Assembly: GCA_947493195.1 (NCBI GenBank)
Contig: CANLQG010000004.1
Coordinates: 124,001-188,000 of the forward strand
Origin: an uncultured Sphingomonadaceae bacterium
GTDB taxonomy: Bacteria; Pseudomonadota; Alphaproteobacteria; Sphingomonadales; Sphingomonadaceae
Length of the DNA stretch: 64,000 nucleotides
Direction: 5' to 3'
How positions within the stretch are numbered: the stretch's first letter is position 1; each line of letters begins with the position of its first letter. The position numbers were made by a program, and so were the translations under genes. Shown piece after piece: positions 16,498-26,117 of this stretch. The notes under the pieces are model-generated. The model did no database searches. It was not told the origin of the DNA and worked only from the letters and a program-made list of their open reading frames with translations.

Positions 16498-17325
16498 TTA
16501 ACGCAGCAGGGAGAGAACGTTCTGCTGGCTCTGGTTGGCCTGCGCCAGCATTGCGGTGCTGGCCTGGCTCAGGATCTGGGCCTTGGCGAGAGCGGTCGTT
16601 TCTTCCGAGTAGTCGGTATCGACGATCCGCGAACGCGCGTCGGACAGGTTGGTGGAGTTGGTGTTGAGGTTGTTGATCGCCGATTCCAGGCGGTTCTGGC
16701 CGGCACCCAGCGTGGCACGGGTCGCACTGATGTCGTCCAGCGCTGCATCGACGAAGCCGATCGTCGCATTTGCAGCAGTCGTGCCGCTAACGTCGAGCGC
16801 GGTTGTTGACAGGTTAGTAGCGGCATCGATCGCGACACTGGTCAGCGTGACGGTATTCGTCGCATCGGTGGCGATCACGAAAGTCGCGTCGTCGGTTCCG
16901 GCGGTGCCCTTGGCAAACACGGCGTTGCCGTTGAACTTGGTGTTCTTCAGGATGTCGTCGATCTGCTGCTGCAACTGGTCGACTTCGGCATCCATGTAGG
17001 CACGGTCTTCGTTGGAATAGGTTTCCGTCTTGGACTGCACGGCCAGTTCGCGAACGCGCTGCAACATGTTGCTGACCTCGTCCAGCGCGCCTTCTGCGGT
17101 CTGCGCCAGGGCGATACCGTCGTTGGCGTTGCGCACGCCCTGCTTCATGGCGCGGATGTCGGCGGTCATCGTGGTGGAAATGGCGAGGCCTGCGGCATCG
17201 TCCTTCGCGCCGTTGATGCGCTTGCCGGTGGAAAGACGCTCCATGGCCACGCCCTGCATACGGTCGGCCTGGCTGGAAGCATTGGCAGCGCGCAGTGCGC
17301 CGATATTCGTATTGATAACACCCAT
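16498..17325 (-). CDS. fliC: flagellin
   Basis: The 275-residue protein contains the conserved D0/D1 helices at both ends ([20 protein letters not shown] at the N-terminus; [20 protein letters not shown] near the C-terminus). The middle is a short threonine/alanine-rich segment, so the variable outer domains are nearly absent and a thin filament is expected. CAGGAG lies upstream of the ATG. The gene is monocistronic, with a FliA-type promoter at 17399-17426 and a strong terminator. FliS at 32034-32420 is its likely chaperone. Confidence 0.96.
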   Translation of the reverse strand: MGVINTNIGALRAANASSQADRMQGVAMERLSTGKRINGAKDDAAGLAISTTMTADIRAMKQGVRNANDGIALAQTAEGALDEVSNMLQRVRELAVQSKTETYSNEDRAYMDAEVDQLQQQIDDILKNTKFNGNAVFAKGTAGTDDATFVIATDATNTVTLTSVAIDAATNLSTTALDVSGTTAANATIGFVDAALDDISATRATLGAGQNRLESAINNLNTNSTNLSDARSRIVDTDYSEETTALAKAQILSQASTAMLAQANQSQQNVLSLLR

Positions 17326-17398
17326 GTTGAAATCTCCTGGTCTTCAAGTGGTTAGCCGCAGCCCGCATTCGAATGACTTGGCGCGGCTGCCAGCTCCA

Positions 17399-17426
17399 AG
17401 AGCGGCCCGGGGCGCGAAATTTTAAG
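17399..17426 (-). promoter_or_regulatory. putative FliA (sigma-28) promoter of fliC
   Basis: On the minus strand CTTAAA is followed after 14 nt by GCCGCTCT. Spacing and sequence match the motifs before flgM and fliD. The predicted start leaves a leader of about 65 nt before the flagellin ATG. No sigma-54 site is seen in this intergenic region. Confidence 0.65.
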
Positions 17427-17547
17427 CGCACCATCCCCCACCCGGCCCGCGCACACCTAGGTGTTCGCACGGGGGATTAAGTTCAGTGTTCCTTGGCCGT
17501 TGGCGGGCCATTTCCGCCCTGCAAACAGCGTTAACAGGGGTTTTGAA

Positions 17548-18819
17548 ATGGCACGGGCAATCTGCACCAAGGGGCTGGAAAAAAATCACGCCGAACTGGC
17601 GGGTATCGCATCCGCCATGCTCTGCGCGGCGCCGACAGAGGGTGAGATACAGCTGTGCGAGGTGGGTGAAAGCCTTCCCGCACGCCGCCGCGACGACCGA
17701 GTTCTTGCCGTCAGCCGTTCCGCCAGGCCGGCCCTGGCCCGGATGGGGGCGAACATGCTCCGCCTCGATTACAGCGATGCCTATGCCCGCATGACCCGCG
17801 CCGCTCTGACAGTCGCCGCTGCCGGTACGGAAGGCCCCATCGTGGCCGATGCCGGATCGCAGGCGTTGATGATGCTGGCAGAGCGCGTGGCCGCCAGCAC
17901 CATCCCGGTGCTGATCGAGGGGCCGACCGGCACCGGCAAGGAAGTGCTTTCGCGTTTCATCCACAAGGCCAGTACCCGCGCCGATGGCCCCTTCGTGGCG
18001 GTCAACTGCGCTGCCATGCCAGAAGCGATGCTGGAAGCCCTGCTGTTCGGCCACCGCAAGGGTGCCTTTACCGGCGCGACCGAGGCAAGCGAGGGCTTCT
18101 TCCGCGCGGCCGACGGCGGCACGCTGCTGCTGGACGAACTGGGCGAGATGCCGCTTGGCCTGCAGGCAAAGCTGCTGCGCGCGTTGCAGGAAGGCGAAGT
18201 CGTACCGCTGGGCGCAACCCAGCCGGTGAAAGTGGACGTGCGCGTGATCGCCGCCACCAATCGCGACCTGCCGCGCGAGATTGCCGAGGGGCGCTTTCGC
18301 GAAGATCTCTATTACCGTCTCAACGTGTTCCCCCTGCGCCTGACCGCCCTGCGCGAGCGCACCGAGGATATCGCCCCGCTCGCCGTTGCAATGCTGCTGC
18401 GCCACGCGCCCGATATGCAGGGCGGATACTGGATCGCCGAAGAAGTGCTGGCGAAGCTGGAAGCGCACAAATGGCCGGGCAATGTGCGCGAGCTGGAAAA
18501 TGTCATCCGCCGCGCGCTGCTGCTGGCGGGCGATGATCGCACCATCGCGGCAGATCACATCGTTTTCGACCATCCGGCCACGCCCGTGACTTGTGCCGGC
18601 GTTTCGCCGGTCAAACTTGCCGCCGCCGATACCGGTGAGCGCAAGCTGTCAGCCGTCGTCCGCCAGTCGGAAGCGCAGGTGATCCTCGATACCCTGGACC
18701 ACAACGACGGCAACCGTCTGGCCACCGCCCGGGCGCTGGGCATTTCGGAGCGCACGCTGCGCTATCGCCTCGCCTCCATGCGTGAAGCCGGCCTGCTGGC
18801 CGCAGGCGGTGCGCGATGA
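17548..18819 (+). CDS. sigma-54-dependent flagellar regulator (FlbD/FleQ-type enhancer-binding protein)
   Basis: From ATG 17548 (AGGGG upstream) the protein has 423 residues. The central AAA+ domain shows Walker A GPTGTGKE, the sigma-54 contact loop GAFTGA, and Walker [13 protein letters not shown]. The C-terminus is a Fis-type helix-turn-helix ([20 protein letters not shown]). The N-terminal segment of about 95 residues is not a recognisable receiver domain; I see no acidic pocket or phosphoacceptor pattern. It should activate the two sigma-54 promoters found here. It is divergent from fliC and overlaps fliE by ATGA. It resembles FlbD of Caulobacter in role, but I do not assign a symbol. Confidence 0.9.
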   Translation: MARAICTKGLEKNHAELAGIASAMLCAAPTEGEIQLCEVGESLPARRRDDRVLAVSRSARPALARMGANMLRLDYSDAYARMTRAALTVAAAGTEGPIVADAGSQALMMLAERVAASTIPVLIEGPTGTGKEVLSRFIHKASTRADGPFVAVNCAAMPEAMLEALLFGHRKGAFTGATEASEGFFRAADGGTLLLDELGEMPLGLQAKLLRALQEGEVVPLGATQPVKVDVRVIAATNRDLPREIAEGRFREDLYYRLNVFPLRLTALRERTEDIAPLAVAMLLRHAPDMQGGYWIAEEVLAKLEAHKWPGNVRELENVIRRALLLAGDDRTIAADHIVFDHPATPVTCAGVSPVKLAAADTGERKLSAVVRQSEAQVILDTLDHNDGNRLATARALGISERTLRYRLASMREAGLLAAGGAR

Positions 18820-19202
18820 GCACGATAGGCCCTGCCGGCGGCGCGGGCGCGCTGAACCAGGTGATGCAGATCCGCCAGCAGGTGATGCAACAGTCCGATG
18901 CCTTGCGCACCTTGCGCGAGGCGGGCGCGGCGGGCGGCCCCGATGCCGCCGCCGCGCCCACCCGGACTGGCGAGGCGCAGGGCGGCGGCTTTGCCGACAC
19001 GCTGAAATCCACGCTCGACGCCGTGAACGAGGCGCAGGCCCGTTCCGGTGCGATTACCGAGGCATACGAGCGCGGCGAAGTGACCGACGTGGCGCAGGTG
19101 ATGATGGCCCGCCAGGAAAGTTCCGTCGCGTTCGAGGCAACCTTGCAGGTGCGCAACAAGCTGCTGAGCGCCTACCAGGAAATCATGCGGATGGGGGTGT
19201 GA
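18816..19202 (+). CDS. fliE: flagellar hook-basal body protein FliE
   Basis: The 128-residue protein has the FliE C-terminal pattern ([20 protein letters not shown], then [16 protein letters not shown]). FliE joins the MS ring to the rod. The N-terminal 50 residues are glycine/alanine-rich and low in complexity. The start overlaps the regulator stop by ATGA, and fliF starts 3 nt after its stop. Confidence 0.92.
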   Translation: MSTIGPAGGAGALNQVMQIRQQVMQQSDALRTLREAGAAGGPDAAAAPTRTGEAQGGGFADTLKSTLDAVNEAQARSGAITEAYERGEVTDVAQVMMARQESSVAFEATLQVRNKLLSAYQEIMRMGV

Positions 19203-19205
19203 TAG

Positions 19206-20819
19206 ATGGCTGATGCAGCCCTTCCTCTCGCTCCCGCACCAATGATCGGGAACGACCTTGCGACTCGCGCGCGCGGCCTCATCGCCCAGCCCGCCGTGCG
19301 CCGTGCGCTGCCCGCCATCGGCGGGGTGGCTGCACTGGCCGCAGTCGGCGCGCTTTACCTCGCACTGGCGGAAAGCTCGCAGCGGGTGCTTTATTCAACC
19401 CTTTCCGACGCCGAACGCGCCAGCGTGGTGCAGACCCTCGATACCGCGGGCATAGCCTACGATATCGACAATACCACAGGCATGCTCTCGGTAGCGGAGG
19501 ACGATGTGTACCGCGCGCGGATGCTGGTTGCGTCCGACGGTTCGCTCGCCAGTCCGGACAACACCATCGAGCTGCTCGATTCCATCCCGCTCGGCTCCAG
19601 CCGCACGCTGGAAGGCGAACGGCTGCGCAACGTGCGCGAGCGCGAACTGGTCCGCACGATCGAGGAAATAGACGGCGTGGAGAGTGCGCGCGTCCACCTC
19701 GCCTCGCCGGAACGCTCCGTCTTCGTGCGCGACAACGTGGCGCCCAGCGCGTCGGTGATGCTGCGCCTGGCGCGAGGCCGTAGCCTGTCGGAAGACCAGG
19801 TACGCGCCATCGTGAACCTCGTCGCCGGCTCCGTGCCCGGCCTGACCGCCGAGGCGGTGCGCGTGGCGGACCAGTCGGGTCGCCTGCTCTCCTCCACCGG
19901 TTCCAGCCCCACCGACACGCTCGACCTGCAACGCCAGTTCGAGGAGAAGCTGCAATTGCAGGTGGCGCAGCTGCTCACCCCGATGATCGGCGAAGGCAAT
20001 TTCTCCAGCCAGGTGCAGGTGGAACTGGACCTGTCCGAAGAAACCCGCGCCCGCGAAAGCTATGACGACGACGGGGTGGTGCGCTCCGTCAGTGAGACGA
20101 CTTCCACCCGTGGCGGGGAAGCGATGGCGGGCGGCGTGCCCGGCGTTACCGCGAATACCCCGCCCGACCCGGCGCAGCTGGAAGAAGGTGCCCCGCAAGG
20201 CGGCGCTGCCAATGCCGCCACGACGCCGCAAAGCGGGCAGACCAGCGCCCAACGCGTGTTCGAGGTCGGGCGCGAGGTGTCCGTCACCTCCTCCGGCCCC
20301 GGCACGGTGCAGCGCATTTCCGTTGCCGTCGCGCTGAGCGACGAGGCTCTGAAGGCCATCGCCCCCGCCACTGCCGCCCAGGTGCAGCAGCTCGTTTCCG
20401 CAGCTGTGGGCGCAAACCCGCAGCGCGGCGACCAGGTGACGGTTGTTGCGGGCGCGTTCGAGCCTGTCGAGGCGGTCGAAACCCCGTTCTACGAAACCGG
20501 GTGGTTCGCCATGGCGCTGCGCTATGGCACGGCCCTGCTGGCGGTAGTCCTCGGCCTGCTACTGGGCGTGCGCCCGATCCTGAAGGCATTGCGCGGCCCA
20601 CGGGACGACGCCAGTGACGACGAGGTTCCGGCGATAGCCGCGAGCGAAACGGGCGAGGAAATCCTCATCAGCCCGCAGGCCGCACCGGCCCCGAACGGCC
20701 AGGGTGACCTGCAGGAACAGGTGGTCTTGGCCCGCCGTCTCGCCAATGAACAGCCCGAGCGCGCCGTCGTGGCGCTGCGGCGGATGCTGGCGACACCCGC
20801 TGCCGGGGCCGGCCAATGA
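19206..20819 (+). CDS. fliF: flagellar MS-ring protein FliF
   Basis: The 537-residue protein has two membrane segments (about residues 35-57 and near 440-460) flanking a large periplasmic domain. Motifs include RNVRERELVRTIEEIDGVES, ARVHLASPERSVFVRD and GSVPGLTAEAVRVADQSGRL. The cytoplasmic tail binds FliG, encoded next with an ATGA overlap. Length and order match the family. Confidence 0.95.
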   Translation: MADAALPLAPAPMIGNDLATRARGLIAQPAVRRALPAIGGVAALAAVGALYLALAESSQRVLYSTLSDAERASVVQTLDTAGIAYDIDNTTGMLSVAEDDVYRARMLVASDGSLASPDNTIELLDSIPLGSSRTLEGERLRNVRERELVRTIEEIDGVESARVHLASPERSVFVRDNVAPSASVMLRLARGRSLSEDQVRAIVNLVAGSVPGLTAEAVRVADQSGRLLSSTGSSPTDTLDLQRQFEEKLQLQVAQLLTPMIGEGNFSSQVQVELDLSEETRARESYDDDGVVRSVSETTSTRGGEAMAGGVPGVTANTPPDPAQLEEGAPQGGAANAATTPQSGQTSAQRVFEVGREVSVTSSGPGTVQRISVAVALSDEALKAIAPATAAQVQQLVSAAVGANPQRGDQVTVVAGAFEPVEAVETPFYETGWFAMALRYGTALLAVVLGLLLGVRPILKALRGPRDDASDDEVPAIAASETGEEILISPQAAPAPNGQGDLQEQVVLARRLANEQPERAVVALRRMLATPAAGAGQ

Positions 20820-21820
20820 CCGCGCTCGACAGTCTGGCGAATGCCGAACGCGCCGCCGTCATCCTGATGCTGATGGACGATGCGGAGGCGGCAAACCTGC
20901 TCGGCAGCCTGGACCCCGACGAATTGCAGCGGGTGGGCGAACAGATGATCGCGCTGGGCGATGTCGATCCGGCGCGCATCGCCGGTGCCATCGAGGGCTT
21001 CGTCAAGCTGGCTGACGGCGCCACGCCCTTTGCCCACGATCGCCCCGCGCAGGTGCGCCGGCGCATGACGCAGGCGCTGGGCGAGGTGAAAGCCGGTTCC
21101 ATCATGCAGCGCATCGTGCCCGGCGGCCCGGCGCCATCGCTGGAACTGGCGCGCTGGCTCGCGCCCAAGGTCCTCCTGCCGCTGGTGGAAGGTGAACATC
21201 CGCAGGCCATCGCCGTGCTGTTGCTGCTGCTGGACGCGGAACCCGCCGCCGAACTGCTGTCCCTGATGCCGCCCACGCTCCAGCCGGACCTGGTGGAGCG
21301 GATTGCCCGGATGCGGCAGGTATCGGGCCACGCGATGGACATGCTGGAGGAAGTGCTGGCGCAGCGCATCACCCACCGCTTTGGCAAGGCAGCGCTTGCC
21401 ATGGGCGGCGCGCGCGAAGCGGCCGAACTGATCAACATGGCTGCCCGCTCCGTCAGCGGCACAGTCATGCCGGTGATCACAAGCAAGGATGCCGACCTCG
21501 CTCGCGCGATCGAGGCCGAAATGTTCACCTTCGAAATGCTGTTCGAGCTCGAACCGATGGAGATGGGCAAGCTGCTGCGCGAAGTGGAGAACGAAGTGCT
21601 GGTCGACGCGCTGAAGGGGCTGGTCGAAGAGGAGCGCGAGCCGTTCTTCGCCGCCATGTCCAGCCGCGCTGCCGACGGTGTGAAGGACGAGATCGAGGAA
21701 CGCGGCCGCCTGAAGAAGAGCGACGTGATCGCCGCGCAGGACGCGGTAGTGAAAATCGCCCGCAAACTGGCCGAAGACGGCGAAATCAGCCTGGGGGGCG
21801 ACGATGGCGAGTTCGTTTGA
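20816..21820 (+). CDS. fliG: flagellar motor switch protein FliG
   Basis: The 334-residue protein has the three FliG domains. The N-terminal part opens with NAERAAVILMLMDDAEAANL. The middle has HPQAIAVLLLLL. The C-terminal torque domain shows KDEIEERGRLKKSDVIAAQD with the charged residues that face MotA. It sits on the FliF ring and transmits torque. It overlaps fliF by ATGA and fliH by 17 nt. Confidence 0.94.
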   Translation: MTALDSLANAERAAVILMLMDDAEAANLLGSLDPDELQRVGEQMIALGDVDPARIAGAIEGFVKLADGATPFAHDRPAQVRRRMTQALGEVKAGSIMQRIVPGGPAPSLELARWLAPKVLLPLVEGEHPQAIAVLLLLLDAEPAAELLSLMPPTLQPDLVERIARMRQVSGHAMDMLEEVLAQRITHRFGKAALAMGGAREAAELINMAARSVSGTVMPVITSKDADLARAIEAEMFTFEMLFELEPMEMGKLLREVENEVLVDALKGLVEEEREPFFAAMSSRAADGVKDEIEERGRLKKSDVIAAQDAVVKIARKLAEDGEISLGGDDGEFV

Positions 21821-22421
21821 GCCATTGGCGGGCTTTGCCGGAATTGCCGAGGCAGAGCCGCCGACACCGTGGTTCACAGTGCTTTCGCAAAGCACCGGTT
21901 TCCAGCCGGACGCCCGCCTTGGCGCAGTGCCGGAACCTGCCAGCGAGCCGGAACCCGAGCGGCCCGATGCCGTGCTGGCGGACATGCTGGCCGATGCCGA
22001 AGCACGCGGACGCGAAGCCGTGCTGGCCGAAATGGCGAGCGAAGGCGCGGCGCGCGCAGCCTTGAAGCTGTCTTTCCAGAAACTGGATGCACAATTGAAC
22101 GAGCAACTGGCGCAGCGCCTTGCGGAAACCGTTGCCGCGCTGTGCGAGAGTGCGCTGGCCCCGATGGCGCTGGATGCCGAGGCTTTGCAGCGCCGCTGCC
22201 TCAACGCCGCTGCCCTGCTCGGCGATGCCACTGACGCACGCTTGCGCCTGCACCCGGACGACACCGCCCTGCTCGACCCCGAATTTGCGGCAAACTGGAC
22301 CGTCGTCCCTTCGCCCGAACAGGCGCGCGGCACGGTGGTGTTCGAAACAACCGAGGGCACCGTGCGCGACGGGCCGGACGAATGGCGCAGCACCCTGCGC
22401 GAAGCGCTCGACCTGTGCTGA
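21804..22421 (+). CDS. fliH: flagellar export ATPase regulator FliH
   Basis: The 205-residue, alanine- and glutamate-rich helical protein lies between fliG and fliI, the standard FliH position. FliH holds the ATPase FliI and links it to the switch. Sequence conservation is low: the N-terminus has several proline/tryptophan residues and the centre is predicted coiled. The call rests on length, composition and position. It begins within the last codons of fliG. Confidence 0.78.
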   Translation: MASSFEPLAGFAGIAEAEPPTPWFTVLSQSTGFQPDARLGAVPEPASEPEPERPDAVLADMLADAEARGREAVLAEMASEGAARAALKLSFQKLDAQLNEQLAQRLAETVAALCESALAPMALDAEALQRRCLNAAALLGDATDARLRLHPDDTALLDPEFAANWTVVPSPEQARGTVVFETTEGTVRDGPDEWRSTLREALDLC

Positions 22422-23752
22422 GTATCGTCAATCGCGAACTGGACCGGTTGGCGCAGGGCCAGCCGACCTTCGCACCGGTCCGCCTTGGCCGGATCGTCGC
22501 CTGCGACGGCGGACTGGTCGAGGTGTCAGGCCTCGACGCGCCCATCGGCACGCTCTGCCGCGCCGAGATGCCAGGCGGCGAACCCGCACCTGCCGCCGAA
22601 GTCGTCGGCTTTCGCAGCGGCCGCAGCCTGATGATGCTGCTGGGCGATACCGTGCGCCTGCAACCCGGCGCGCTGGTGCGTGCCGAGGGGCATCCCGGCG
22701 TCGTCAAGGTGGGCGATGAGTTCCTCGGCCGCGCGGTGGACGGGCAAGGCTTGCCTATCGACGGCGGCCCGGCGGTTAAGGCACGCTGCGACTGGCAACT
22801 GGGCGGCAGGCGCGAGAGCGCGCTCGAACGCTCCAGCGTGATCGAGCCGTTCGACTGCGGCATCCGCGCCATCAATGCCCTGGCCACCATGGGCGTAGGC
22901 CAGCGGCTGGGCGTGATTGCAGGGTCCGGCGTGGGCAAGTCCGTGCTGCTCGATACCATGGTGAGCGGCGCGGATTGCGACGTCGCCGTGGTCGCCCTGA
23001 TAGGCGAAAGGGCGCGCGAGGTTTCGGATTTCGTCTCCCGTCATATGCGGGGTGAACAGAAGCGCCGCACCGTCGTCGTCGCGGTCCCTTCGGATCATGC
23101 CGCCAACCTGCGGCTGCGCGGCGCGCAACTGGCCACATCGCTGGCCGAGTATTTCAGAGCGCAGGGCAAGCGCGTGCTGCTGGTGATGGACAGCCTGACC
23201 CGCGTCGCGCACGCCGCGCGAGAGATTGCGCTGTCCCTTGGCGAAGCAGGCGCGGCGCGCGGCTATCCGCCCTCGGCGCTCGCCACCATCACCAAGCTGA
23301 TCGAACGCGCGGGCAATTCCGCCAGCAGTGGCGGCTCGGTTACCGGCCTGTATTCCGTCCTGGCCGATGGGGACGATACTTCCGATCCCGTGGTCGATAC
23401 CGCGCGCGCCATTCTGGATGGCCACATCGTGCTGAGCCGCGATATCGCTCAGCGCGGGCACTACCCGGCCATCGACATTCCCGCCTCGCTCAGCCGGGTG
23501 ATGGCCGATGTCGCAGAGCCCGCGCATCGCTGCCACGCCGGGGCGCTGCGCGGCCTGATCGCGACGCACGAGAGCAACCGCGACTTCCTGATGATGGGCG
23601 CATACCAGCAGGGCACGGAACCGCAGCTAGACCGCGCGGTGGCGATGCAGGAGCAGATCCGCACCTTCCTTTCGCAGGAGGCGGGGGAGCCGGTCTCGCT
23701 GGATGCCTCAGCCGCCGCCCTCGCCGCGCTGATGGGCGATGCCGCAGGCTGA
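22415..23752 (+). CDS. fliI: flagellum-specific ATPase FliI
   Basis: The 445-residue (from GTG 22415) F1-type ATPase has Walker A GSGVGKS, Walker B LLVMDSLTRVAHA, and the export-ATPase motifs PPSALATITKLIERAGNSAS and HYPAIDIPASLSRVM. It powers unfolding and entry of substrates into the FlhA/FlhB gate. GTG 22415 overlaps the fliH stop and gives the usual short N-terminus; an in-frame ATG at 22382 would add 11 residues. The start is therefore uncertain. Confidence 0.94.
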   Translation: MLSIVNRELDRLAQGQPTFAPVRLGRIVACDGGLVEVSGLDAPIGTLCRAEMPGGEPAPAAEVVGFRSGRSLMMLLGDTVRLQPGALVRAEGHPGVVKVGDEFLGRAVDGQGLPIDGGPAVKARCDWQLGGRRESALERSSVIEPFDCGIRAINALATMGVGQRLGVIAGSGVGKSVLLDTMVSGADCDVAVVALIGERAREVSDFVSRHMRGEQKRRTVVVAVPSDHAANLRLRGAQLATSLAEYFRAQGKRVLLVMDSLTRVAHAAREIALSLGEAGAARGYPPSALATITKLIERAGNSASSGGSVTGLYSVLADGDDTSDPVVDTARAILDGHIVLSRDIAQRGHYPAIDIPASLSRVMADVAEPAHRCHAGALRGLIATHESNRDFLMMGAYQQGTEPQLDRAVAMQEQIRTFLSQEAGEPVSLDASAAALAALMGDAAG

Positions 23753-24164
23753 TCGCCGCATCGCGCTGCTGAAACGCGTCGTGCGATTGCGCGAGGTGGA
23801 GAAGCGCCGCGCCGCCGTCCGGCTGGCAGAGGCCCAGGGGATGCACGGCAAGCTGCTGGCGCTGGAAAGCCGCAGCGCAGAGATCGCCGCCACCTATTCC
23901 GCGCGCCGGGATGCAGGCACCGCAGGCGATCTTGCACGAACGCTGCAATTCACCGCCGGTGTGCAGGCGATCAGGGGCGACACGGCCAGCGAAGCGCGCA
24001 AGGCGGGCGACGCCAGCCGGGCCGCGATAGCACATCTGCACGTGGCCGAACGGCGGCAAGAGATTACCGCAGACACTCTCTCTGCCCGCCTTCGCGAAGA
24101 CGAAATACGCCGCCTGTCGCGCGAACCGGCGCAATTGGCACGCAAATTGAAAAGCCCCTCCTGA
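23739..24164 (+). CDS. fliJ: FliJ-like flagellar export chaperone
   Basis: This 141-residue highly charged helical protein is rich in Arg, Ala and Glu and directly follows fliI with a 14-nt overlap. FliJ is a coiled-coil protein that fits into the FliI hexamer and escorts chaperones. The opening (RIALLKRVVRLREVEKRRAA) fits the family. Conservation is weak, so position contributes most. Confidence 0.78.
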   Translation: MPQADRRIALLKRVVRLREVEKRRAAVRLAEAQGMHGKLLALESRSAEIAATYSARRDAGTAGDLARTLQFTAGVQAIRGDTASEARKAGDASRAAIAHLHVAERRQEITADTLSARLREDEIRRLSREPAQLARKLKSPS

Positions 24165-24196
24165 CCGTTAACCAACAGGCGCAAGGGCCAATCCAG

Positions 24197-25495
24197 GTGA
24201 ACCTTTCCGATCTCGCTCCTTCATCCAGCACAGGCGTTGCAGCCGTGCTGTCCGGCCAAGCGACCCAAGGCGACAATCCGCAGGAAAACGGGCTTTTCGG
24301 CTCCTTTGCGGACCTTTTCGCGCTCACCCTTGCAGCACCGCAGGCCGCTACCGCCGTGGAAGGCGAAGAGATGGCTCACCTCGCCGACGGCAATGGCTTG
24401 CCGCATGAGACCGGCAAGGAATTGCCGGTTGCCGTTGCCGCCCAGCCGTTAGTTGGAGCGCCACAGGATCTATCGCCCGCCCCAGCGGCTGCAACTTCTC
24501 CCGCCAAACCGATCGCACAGTCCTCCGTCCTGTCAGACGTGAGATCGGGCGAAGCGCGCATCGTCGCGCAAGAAGCTGAAACCGGCACACCGCTCCTGCC
24601 GCGCTTCGAAGTGCAAGCCACGTCCGGTAAAGCAGCCACGCCCGCCGACTTGGACTTCGCGGCACGCGAGACCGCGGTCCTTACTCTGCGGCCCGCAACG
24701 ACAGGCAGTCAGGTCAGGACGTCCGAGTCCCCCGTTACGCAGCTTCCAGTCGCGTCGGACGAACCGCAGCGGGATCCGATTGCCACCGAAAAGCTCGCCC
24801 GCTTCATGCCGATCGCGCAACTGCTGCGCCCGGTCACGGCCAATGCACCGGTGCCTGCTTCGGAGACTTCTGCCGAAGCCGCGCCCGAGAACAGGCCGCA
24901 GTCCATCGCGCCCGCCCCCCCGTCGTCCGCTGTGTCCGCGCCGCTCGCCCAGACTGCGGTCGCGCCATCCGGCGAGACCGTTCGCCCCGTCGCTCCGGCA
25001 TTGCAGACAGAACCTGCCCCAGCTCCGCAACGTCACGATTTCGGGCAGGTTGTCGAGAAGCTTGCCGAGGCCCGCGAACTCGCCCGTCCGGCGCGGGCCG
25101 AGCTGCAGGTGCTGCACCGCGAGTTCGGAACGGTCTCGATGCAGTTCGACGTTACCGGCAGCGCACTGAAAGTCGCACTTGCCAGCGCCCACGCAGGCTT
25201 TGCTCCTGCCGTGCAGGCGGCGCTTGCCGAACGCCCCGTGGCCGCTCCGACAGAAGCCGCGCGGATCGAAGTTGCAAACCATCAGCAGGCGCAGACGAGC
25301 GTTCAGGCAAGCATCTCTTCGCAGTCGGCCACTAGCCAGCCCCACGGTGACAACGCTCACCAGCAACAGGACCGACACCGCGAGACACAGCGCGCGCAGA
25401 GCGTGCAGGCCAACCGCGGCGAACAGGCCGAAACCGCCGAACGTGATGCGCCGCAGCGCCGCTCTACCGGGCGCAATTCCGCGCTGTTCGCCTGA
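24197..25495 (+). CDS. fliK: flagellar hook-length control protein FliK
   Basis: The 432-residue protein is Ala/Pro/Thr-rich and disordered for most of its length, as expected of a molecular ruler. It has one ordered block near residues 290-340. There ARAELQVLHREFGTVSMQFD, then GSALKVALASA, match the FliK C-terminal domain that switches FlhB specificity. The tail is Gln/His/Arg-rich. The start is GTG 24197 with AAGGG upstream. Confidence 0.88.
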   Translation: MNLSDLAPSSSTGVAAVLSGQATQGDNPQENGLFGSFADLFALTLAAPQAATAVEGEEMAHLADGNGLPHETGKELPVAVAAQPLVGAPQDLSPAPAAATSPAKPIAQSSVLSDVRSGEARIVAQEAETGTPLLPRFEVQATSGKAATPADLDFAARETAVLTLRPATTGSQVRTSESPVTQLPVASDEPQRDPIATEKLARFMPIAQLLRPVTANAPVPASETSAEAAPENRPQSIAPAPPSSAVSAPLAQTAVAPSGETVRPVAPALQTEPAPAPQRHDFGQVVEKLAEARELARPARAELQVLHREFGTVSMQFDVTGSALKVALASAHAGFAPAVQAALAERPVAAPTEAARIEVANHQQAQTSVQASISSQSATSQPHGDNAHQQQDRHRETQRAQSVQANRGEQAETAERDAPQRRSTGRNSALFA

Positions 25496-25518
25496 TCCAT
25501 CCATCGGAGACACTATTC

Positions 25519-26100
25519 ATGAGCAAGTCCAAACCCGCTGACGATACGCTTGGGAGCAAACCGAAATCGGGCGTGATGAAAATGGTTCTTGGCGCGATGA
25601 TCCTCCTGGGTCTTGGTGCGGGCGGAGCCTACGGCGCATTTGCCGCCGGCCTTGTGGGCTTGGTGGGGGAAGGCGAGCACGGCCCCGACGTACCGCAACT
25701 CGTCAGCAAGGGCGCCGAGGATCCCTTCGCCCCGGTCGAGGAAGAGGCCGTTGCCCTCGTGCACGGCGAGGGCGGCAGCGAATACCGTACGGCCTACTAC
25801 AGCTTCGAGGAGGGCTTTACCTCCAACCTCAAGGATTCGCCCGGCCTGGTGCAGTTGAGCCTCGCTGCCTCCACCCGCCACGACGGGCGCGTGATCCAGT
25901 GGCTGCAGATGCACGAACTGGCCATCCGCTCCGCCATCCTGGTGGAACTTGCCAATACGAGGGAGGACGATGTCTTCACCGTGGAAGGCAAGGACGACCT
26001 GCAGAAACGCCTCGCCGCCGCGATCAACCGCGTGCTGGAAGAGGAAGAAGGGTTCGGCGGCGTGGATGCAGTTCACTTCCGCACGTTCCTCGTCCAGTGA
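25519..26100 (+). CDS. fliL: flagellar basal-body protein FliL
   Basis: The 193-residue protein has one N-terminal membrane segment after about 15 residues and a periplasmic C-terminal domain. That domain shows YYSFEEGFTSNLKDSPGLVQ and a C-terminal TFLVQ, both FliL-like. FliL associates with the stator and supports torque. The ribosome site is GGAGA. It begins the fliLMNOPQR block. Confidence 0.9.
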   Translation: MSKSKPADDTLGSKPKSGVMKMVLGAMILLGLGAGGAYGAFAAGLVGLVGEGEHGPDVPQLVSKGAEDPFAPVEEEAVALVHGEGGSEYRTAYYSFEEGFTSNLKDSPGLVQLSLAASTRHDGRVIQWLQMHELAIRSAILVELANTREDDVFTVEGKDDLQKRLAAAINRVLEEEEGFGGVDAVHFRTFLVQ

Positions 26101-26117
26101 AACCCGAAGGCACCCTG

